Virus record (IMG/VR): IMGVR_UViG_3300013094_000148 | Span: 1 to 34,598 of that record | Source of the DNA: a virus | DNA length: 34,598 nucleotides | Reading direction: 5' to 3' (one strand) | Shown: piece by piece, positions 30,804 to 34,598 of the stretch | Position numbering within the stretch: the first letter of the stretch is position 1 | Layout of the letters: each line of letters starts with the position of its first letter | Translations under genes and position numbers: made by a program | Notes under the pieces: generated by a model | Database searches by the model: none | Told to the model about the DNA's origin: nothing | What the model saw: the letters and a program-made list of their open reading frames with translations, nothing else

Positions 30804-31290
30804 GTTAGAGTTTGACGGTCTAAGCGCAGACATTATCAAGGTACTGGAGAAGCAAGGTCTGCCTATCCGCAAGAGCCTTTCTATTGAGATTCCAAATTTT
30901 CCTGAAGACATTACCTTAGTTGATGACCAAGAACTTATGGTCATCGCATCACAGTACATGGAGAACTACAACCTATTAAGCACACAGGTAGCTATTGCTT
31001 ATGTTGCTGAAAAAGAAGCAGAGAATGATTTTGATATGGCAGAGGCACAAGCCCTGTTGTCAATGACCACTGGCAAAGCTACAGAGAAAGCGGGCTTATT
31101 AAAAGCAGCCGTCTTAGCACAGCCACATATGCAGGACAAATTAAAAGCCAAGAGCTATACCTATGCTTATCGTAAACTCATTGAAACAAATAAAGAAAAC
31201 CTAGAGCGCTATTACCTTCTAGTTAGTCGTGAGTTGACTCGCCGTACATCGAGCGGTGACCGTATGAAGACTAATCGGTACACTCCTTAA
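30796..31290 (+). CDS. Helical protein, possible recombination mediator (UvsY-like guess)
   Basis: ATG 30796 has AAGGGG upstream, preferred over a start at 30727 in the upstream gene. The 164-aa product is helical: YMENYNLLSTQVAIAYVAEKEAE, SMTTGKATEKAGLLKAAVL, then YRKLIETNKENLERYYLLVSRELTRR. The order of a long helix, a TGKATEKA-type turn and a C-terminal helix with R-x-x-x-x-R resembles UvsY-type mediators in pattern, and the Cas4-like and RuvC-like neighbours support a recombination role, but the match is weak. Otherwise unknown. Confidence 0.6.
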   Translation: MFKLEFDGLSADIIKVLEKQGLPIRKSLSIEIPNFPEDITLVDDQELMVIASQYMENYNLLSTQVAIAYVAEKEAENDFDMAEAQALLSMTTGKATEKAGLLKAAVLAQPHMQDKLKAKSYTYAYRKLIETNKENLERYYLLVSRELTRRTSSGDRMKTNRYTP

Positions 31291-31832
31291 TGGCACTTAA
31301 AGTATTTGGGCCAGGGGTTGATTACTCAAAGCCAGTCCATATTGGCATTGACCAGTCTTATAGTGGGTTTGCCCTAACAGCCATAAAAGGTGCCGATTTT
31401 TATACAGAGGTGTATAAATCACCAAAGCATGGAGTCGAAAGGCTACGGGATATCCAGTCCCATATGATGGATTGGATAGTTAAGTTTGAGCATATAGAAG
31501 ACGTGGCTATGGAAGGGTACGCCTTTGGTTCCCAGATGGCTAATATGCTGGGAGAACTTGGCGGTATGGTCAAGCTCACCTTACTGGAGTTCAACATCTA
31601 CCCTCTGATAGTCCCGCCCACTAACCTTAAGAAATATGCAACAGGAAAAGGCAACATACCCAAGAGCCAAATCATTCTGTATGTTTATAAAAATTTTGGG
31701 GTTGAAATTCCAGAAGACAACGCTGCAGATTCCTACATACTTGCACACCTAGTATCAGGGCAGTACACTCGCGCATACGAAAAAGAGGTCTATGAGAAAC
31801 TTCAAGACCCCAAATTTAGGGAGAGGCCATGA
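31290..31832 (+). CDS. RuvC-like Holliday junction resolvase
   Basis: The 180-aa protein begins at ATG 31290 (TAATG overlap). RNase H-fold acidic residues are visible: D21 in IGIDQSYSG, E75 in VAMEGYA and D143/D147 in NAADSYILAHL. Between them is a helical region with M-A-N-M-L-G-E-L. Spacing and length match RuvC-type resolvases of phages. It would cut four-way junctions made during recombination-dependent replication. A second, unrelated resolvase-like gene lies at 29301. Confidence 0.82.
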   Translation: MALKVFGPGVDYSKPVHIGIDQSYSGFALTAIKGADFYTEVYKSPKHGVERLRDIQSHMMDWIVKFEHIEDVAMEGYAFGSQMANMLGELGGMVKLTLLEFNIYPLIVPPTNLKKYATGKGNIPKSQIILYVYKNFGVEIPEDNAADSYILAHLVSGQYTRAYEKEVYEKLQDPKFRERP

Positions 31833-32011
31833 CCGCATCAGAAGATTCTATGGAGTTTGAGATTTGGCTAAGAAATGGCGTTGACAGAGGTTGGATTTCT
31901 ACTCCTTTTTGCAACACTCACGAAGGCCCTCCGCTTTCCGATGAAGAAGAATATGAATGGAATAACGATGGAGACCCTTGCTCATTTCACGTTAAACTCA
32001 TGGAGGATTAA
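31829..32011 (+). CDS. Small acidic conserved actinophage-type protein, 60 aa
   Basis: ATG 31829 overlaps the upstream TGA. The product has the pattern W-L-R-N-G-V-D-x-G-W, then C-N-T-H-E-G and D-E-E-E-Y-E-W...D-G-D-P-C. Similar W-L...G-W...C...H-x-G...E-E-E-x-E-W...G-D-P-C proteins are, from memory, common in actinobacterial phages, with unknown function. The paired Cys/His residues may bind a metal. It is coupled to the next small zinc-ribbon gene. Confidence 0.7.
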   Translation: MTASEDSMEFEIWLRNGVDRGWISTPFCNTHEGPPLSDEEEYEWNNDGDPCSFHVKLMED

Positions 32012-32012
32012 A

Positions 32013-32180
32013 GTGCCTAACTACGATTTTAAATGTAACGAGTGCCAAACCACTGTAGAGATGTACATGGGGTTTGATGACCAGAACGTACCATTCTGCG
32101 TTACTTGTGAAGGACCACTTACTAAAGTTTTTACCCCCACACCAGCCCACTTTAAAGGGGGCGGATGGGGTGGCAAGTAA
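32013..32180 (+). CDS. FmdB-type small zinc ribbon protein
   Basis: GTG 32013 has GGAGG upstream at the right distance; longer upstream frames lie in other genes. The 55-residue protein starts with PNYDFKCNECQTTVE (C8, C11) and continues with C29 and C32, the C-x2-C...C-x2-C zinc ribbon of FmdB-like proteins, ending in a Gly-rich tail. Function is unknown; it may regulate transcription or stabilise another protein. It overlaps the next gene by 11 bases. Confidence 0.8.
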   Translation: MPNYDFKCNECQTTVEMYMGFDDQNVPFCVTCEGPLTKVFTPTPAHFKGGGWGGK

Positions 32181-32385
32181 ATCTATTAGGGAGCTAAAGC
32201 CCGATTACACAGGGACTATGAAGTACGCCAATGAGGTGCTCCATGAGTGCCCTCACTGCGAGAGTAACCTTTGGCTCCTTAAAGTTTCCTTCGAGGACTA
32301 CGAGATATCTCAGTACCTGCTGGAAATGGAATGCGCCATTTGTGGTTCCTACGCCAAAGCCCCAACACCCTTAGATAAACCCTGA
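32170..32385 (+). CDS. Zinc-ribbon-like small protein, 71 aa
   Basis: GTG 32170 follows AAAGGGGG (32154-32161) with an 8-nt spacer. The protein has C27-x2-C30 (ECPHCES) and C55-x2-C58 (ECAICGS), two Cys pairs as in zinc ribbons, joined by an acidic helical stretch (FEDYEISQYLLEME). No family is recognised. It overlaps the upstream FmdB-like gene and the next gene (TGATG). An internal ATG at 32218 is possible. Confidence 0.7.
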   Translation: MASKSIRELKPDYTGTMKYANEVLHECPHCESNLWLLKVSFEDYEISQYLLEMECAICGSYAKAPTPLDKP

Positions 32386-32600
32386 TGTGGTCGTGGGTAC
32401 TCGCCTGCGTAGGGGTGACTGGTATCTATTTTGTAGGGCGCAAAACAATATGGGGATGGTTTGTACTACTTTTTAATGAGTGCCTATGGATGGCTTACGC
32501 GATAACCACTAGGCAGTACGGGTTTATATTCGCCTCCTTAGCCTATTCAATTACCTATGTAAAGTCCTACCTTCATTGGAGAAAACCTAACACTATGTGA
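32385..32600 (+). CDS. Small membrane protein, 71 aa
   Basis: ATG 32385 overlaps the upstream TGA. Three hydrophobic stretches are visible: WVLACVGVTGIYFVG, WFVLLFNECLWMAYAI and IFASLAYSITYV, with a W-G-W...E-x-L-W-x-A-Y pattern that occurs in small actinophage membrane proteins as I remember them. The C-terminus is basic. Function is unknown; it could affect the host membrane or be a second holin-like protein. It ends at the inverted repeat region. Confidence 0.65.
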   Translation: MWSWVLACVGVTGIYFVGRKTIWGWFVLLFNECLWMAYAITTRQYGFIFASLAYSITYVKSYLHWRKPNTM

Positions 32601-32636
32601 GGTTTAGCCTGTAAAACTTCACACAAAACCTCACAC
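32596..32636 (+). repeat. Inverted plus tandem repeats, alternative hairpins
   Basis: TGTGAGGTTT (32596-32605) is a perfect complement of AAACCTCACA (32626-32635). AAAACTTCACAC (32613-32624) and AAAACCTCACAC (32625-32636) are tandem copies differing at one base, so the left arm can pair with either copy (with one wobble for the first). No T tract follows. It precedes the SpoVS-like gene and may be an operator or RNA switch. Confidence 0.55.
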
Positions 32637-32681
32637 TTTATGCCACGGGGAAACACAAAACGTAAACCCAAGGAGCATAAA

Positions 32682-32957
32682 TTGTCAGACCAAGAAGAGA
32701 ACATCCTGCGTGTTTCAGCAGGCAGCAACCCACAGGCAGTCGCATCTGCCATAGCCCACAGCATCTATGAGACCCGCAAAGCCAAGCTTCGCGCAGTAGG
32801 CGCTGGAGCAACAAACCAAGCCATCAAAGCTATTGCAATCGCAAGCGGATTTACAGCACCACGAGGTATTAGCCTTGTCTGTATTCCTGGTTTCACCACT
32901 GTAGAGAGCCATGACGGGCCAATCAGCGCCGTTGTCCTTACAGTAGAAGTGCGTTAA
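32682..32957 (+). CDS. SpoVS-like small protein
   Basis: TTG 32682 has AAGGAG (32670-32675) with a 6-nt spacer and gives 91 residues, close to the usual SpoVS length; ATG 32640 has no ribosome binding site but would add 14 basic residues. The sequence ILRVSAGSNPQAVASAIAHS, then AVGAGATNQAIKAIAIASGF, APRGISLVCIPGF and a closing AVVLTVEVR follows the SpoVS pattern closely (S-x-S-N-P...A-x-G-A-G-A-x-N-Q-A-x-K-A-x-A-I-A...C-I-P-x-F). SpoVS is an Alba-like nucleic-acid-binding sporulation protein in Bacillus; its phage role is unknown. Confidence 0.78.
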   Translation: MSDQEENILRVSAGSNPQAVASAIAHSIYETRKAKLRAVGAGATNQAIKAIAIASGFTAPRGISLVCIPGFTTVESHDGPISAVVLTVEVR

Positions 32958-33017
32958 GCCATATATTTTGGGCAAAAAGTCCTATCCTTATTTAAACCCC
33001 TTTGCAAAGGACACATA

Positions 33018-33344
33018 ATGGAAAAACCAAAGAGCGAAAAGCATCTTGCACCAGCTTCGGCTAAGGTAAGCAAGGTTGACTTTAATGATGCTTCAGCAAA
33101 GCCTGAAAAAGGCACTCTTGTTAAAAAGAAGAATGCTGCAGCTGGCGACCCAACCCGTGAGGCTAAGCCTTCTCGTAAGAATGTAACAGCTGATGGACAC
33201 CGTGCAGGTGCTCGTTACGGAATCAAAGTAGGATTCCAAAAGCAAGTTGCACCAGAGGCAGGCGCTGTCCAATCTAACGGTCGTTTGATTCCACCTGCTG
33301 TTAAGCGCAGCAAGCCAAACTTTACTTCAGGTATGGCTGACTAA
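33018..33344 (+). CDS. Lys/Ala-rich basic protein, 108 aa, unknown
   Basis: ATG 33018 follows AAAGGA. A weak promoter-like pair TTGGGC (32968) and TTTAAA (32991), spaced by 17, lies upstream. The product is basic and low in complexity (PKSEKHLAPASAKVSK, TLVKKKNAAAGD, TADGHRAGARYGIKVGFQ). A strong terminator follows, so it may form its own transcript. No family recognised; it resembles virion-internal or nucleic-acid-binding basic proteins by composition. Confidence 0.65.
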   Translation: MEKPKSEKHLAPASAKVSKVDFNDASAKPEKGTLVKKKNAAAGDPTREAKPSRKNVTADGHRAGARYGIKVGFQKQVAPEAGAVQSNGRLIPPAVKRSKPNFTSGMAD

Positions 33345-33357
33345 GCTTTAAAAACTA

Positions 33358-33394
33358 AACCCCGTCGTCCTTAGGGATTGGCGGGGTTTTTTAT
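33358..33394 (+). terminator. Strong intrinsic terminator
   Basis: AACCCCGTC (33358-33366) pairs with GGCGGGGTT (33380-33388) over 9 bp with one wobble; TCC/GGA pairs may extend inside the loop. It is followed by TTTTATTT. It ends the transcript of the 33018 gene. Confidence 0.88.
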
Positions 33395-33430
33395 TTGCGC
33401 CGATGATGAAACTGTGGTTGAATTACACCC

Positions 33431-33685
33431 ATGTCGTTAAAGGAAGAGCTCAAAGAATACAAAGCTTCACCTTCTATTGCTGGAGCATCGTCTAGAGGAC
33501 GTTGTGCTGTTGGGGCATGGCTTAAACAACAAGACCCCGAATTTATTATTGATTTTAAAGACATTCTAGATGTAGATGAATCAACAATGGCTTTGTACAG
33601 ATTCCTTGCCGATAAGTTTGATGATTTGCCTTTTAAGCTAACCACATTCCGCCTACACAGAAATCGCTGGTGCTCATGTCTATAA
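33431..33685 (+). CDS. Unknown small protein, 84 aa
   Basis: ATG 33431 begins after the terminator and has no visible ribosome binding site, so a leaderless transcript is possible. The product has a helical start (LKEELKEYKASPSIAG), a C-A-V-G-A-W-L segment, a helical middle and a C-terminus with R-L-H-R-N-R-W-C-S-C. The end pattern with two cysteines near His may bind metal. Its stop overlaps the phosphoesterase gene. No family identified. Confidence 0.6.
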   Translation: MSLKEELKEYKASPSIAGASSRGRCAVGAWLKQQDPEFIIDFKDILDVDESTMALYRFLADKFDDLPFKLTTFRLHRNRWCSCL

Positions 33686-34598
33686 AAGACGAGTTCAATA
33701 AGTTCGTTCAAACAGGAAAAGAAGGCTCAGACAAAACATCGAAAGGTATTCCCGAAGCGTGGAGACCTCGGTCAGAGATTGACCAAACCACAGGCGGATA
33801 CATTATTAGTTCACCACGAACTGATAGCAACACCCCAGGAGCAGAAGAGATACTACGTGACGCTAATTTAAACCCAGAAGAATGGGTATTAGTTAGCAGT
33901 CGTAGAGGTAGTTGGCAAAAGTTTGATGGTGAATGGCTGCACTCGTGGCGTGTTAACGTAGTTCCAGCATCACCTGCTAACGCAGACTACGATGCAGAAA
34001 AACTTATTGACGAGCTTATTAAATGGAAACCCTCAGGAAAAGTATCTGACTTTGACGGTGATTTAACAGCCGTGTATAGCGTTGGAGATACCCAGTACGG
34101 AAAAGACGACACCCCTGCAATTGTAGACCGTATGCGTAGAGGTATCGAAGAGTCTGTTTCACATCATAAGTTCTTGCAGAAAAAATACACAATTGGTCAG
34201 ATTGCACTTCCACAACTTGGAGATTGCATCGAAGGAATGACCAGCCAAAAAGGTAAGGTTATGGGGCGCCATGATATTGGCGTATCCCAACAAGTTCAGG
34301 TGGCTCGTCGTGTCCTGATGGCACAGATTAAAGCGATGGCTCCCCTTGCATCAAAGATTATTATTCCCGTAGTTCCAGGAAACCATGATGAAGTGCAGCG
34401 TTTTCTAGTTTCGCGCCCAGAAGATTCATGGGCGTTAGAAGTTGTCAAGGCTGTAGAAGATGCGTGCATGGAAAATGATTTCCTTAGAAATCGCGTTGAG
34501 TTTCGTTATCCAGCTTTAGATGACAGCACCTTGTGCGTTAATTTAAGTGGAACTATGTACGGAATGGCTCACGGACACCAAGGCCGTGACATGATTAA
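33676..34598 (+). CDS. Mre11/SbcD-like metallophosphoesterase (partial, runs off right end)
   Basis: ATG 33676 opens a frame to the window edge (307 codons seen, no stop). Calcineurin-type motifs in order: VGDTQYGK (D138), LGDCIEG (D183), VPGNHDE (N236, H237), and AHGHQ (H299, H301). This is the order of SbcD/Mre11 nucleases, which process DNA ends and hairpins. Motif I has D-x-Q instead of the usual D-x-H. The first 100 residues precede the domain. Neighbouring recombination genes support the role; an SbcC partner would be expected downstream. Confidence 0.82.
   Translation, partial: MSIKDEFNKFVQTGKEGSDKTSKGIPEAWRPRSEIDQTTGGYIISSPRTDSNTPGAEEILRDANLNPEEWVLVSSRRGSWQKFDGEWLHSWRVNVVPASPANADYDAEKLIDELIKWKPSGKVSDFDGDLTAVYSVGDTQYGKDDTPAIVDRMRRGIEESVSHHKFLQKKYTIGQIALPQLGDCIEGMTSQKGKVMGRHDIGVSQQVQVARRVLMAQIKAMAPLASKIIIPVVPGNHDEVQRFLVSRPEDSWALEVVKAVEDACMENDFLRNRVEFRYPALDDSTLCVNLSGTMYGMAHGHQGRDMI

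Noticed and set aside
1-34598. tRNA genes, integrase, attachment sites or IS elements
   Set aside because: Coding density leaves no room for tRNAs; no recombinase motif of the tyrosine or serine integrase type and no terminal inverted repeats of an IS were seen by eye.

Overview
This window reads as part of a tailed-phage genome (or a phage-derived contig) with a contractile tail, a myovirus-type particle, probably infecting an actinobacterium. The contractile tail is shown by a tail sheath gene (1913-3409) next to a tail tube gene (3422-4039) and a full set of baseplate genes. The actinobacterial host is inferred from a WhiB-like gene (29618-29947), since Wbl proteins are essentially confined to Actinobacteria and their phages, and from frequent GTG/TTG starts and probable leaderless genes. 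Base composition is moderate by eye (not counted), which would fit a low-to-mid GC actinobacterium such as the freshwater lineages; that last step is inference. There are no rRNA, tRNA, integrase, IS or CRISPR features. Almost all genes lie on the + strand and many overlap by 1-11 bases.

Layout. 1-711: the end of an unidentified gene and four small, mostly basic proteins, closed by a strong hairpin (725-755). 828-1896: head-tail connector and tail-completion genes. 1913-15478: the tail module in canonical order: sheath, tube, tail-assembly chaperone with a candidate +1 frameshift, tape measure carrying an NlpC/P60 peptidase, tube-adaptor protein, LysM/gpX-like protein, gpD-like hub, gp5/gpV-like spike, gp25-like wedge, J-like wedge with a C-terminal extension, a small fibre-like protein and a gpI-like protein with carbohydrate-binding-like C-terminal domains. 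15492-16495: a small membrane protein (holin candidate) and an unidentified acidic-tailed protein.

16492-21458 is the replication module: a lambda-O-like protein with a winged-helix N-terminus, a DnaC/IstB-type helicase loader, a small SWIM zinc-finger protein, an unknown, a DnaB-type helicase, a CHC2/TOPRIM primase and a dNMP kinase. A SNF2-type helicase follows. One - strand gene (permuted papain-like/YiiX type) faces a ribbon-helix-helix gene across a 50-bp divergent region. 23768-34598 holds further DNA metabolism: a MerR-like HTH protein, a gp32-like zinc SSB, family A DNA polymerase, RecA/UvsX-like recombinase, a PD-(D/E)xK resolvase-like nuclease, WhiB, Cas4-like nuclease, a helical protein that may be UvsY-like, RuvC-like resolvase, several zinc-ribbon and orphan proteins, a SpoVS-like protein and the start of an Mre11/SbcD-like phosphoesterase that runs off the right end.

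The most interesting signals are in DNA and RNA rather than in the protein list. (i) An AT-rich run of four 17-18-bp-spaced repeats inside the O-like gene looks like an intragenic origin. (ii) A 17-bp hairpin before the polymerase has a loop exactly complementary to the polymerase Shine-Dalgarno. (iii) A G-free repeated leader precedes the SSB gene, recalling gp32 autoregulation. (iv) The tail chaperone has a +1 frameshift overlap. (v) A divergent, apparently leaderless gene pair has an RHH protein as its likely regulator. All of these come from reading the sequence; no searches, folding or expression data were available.
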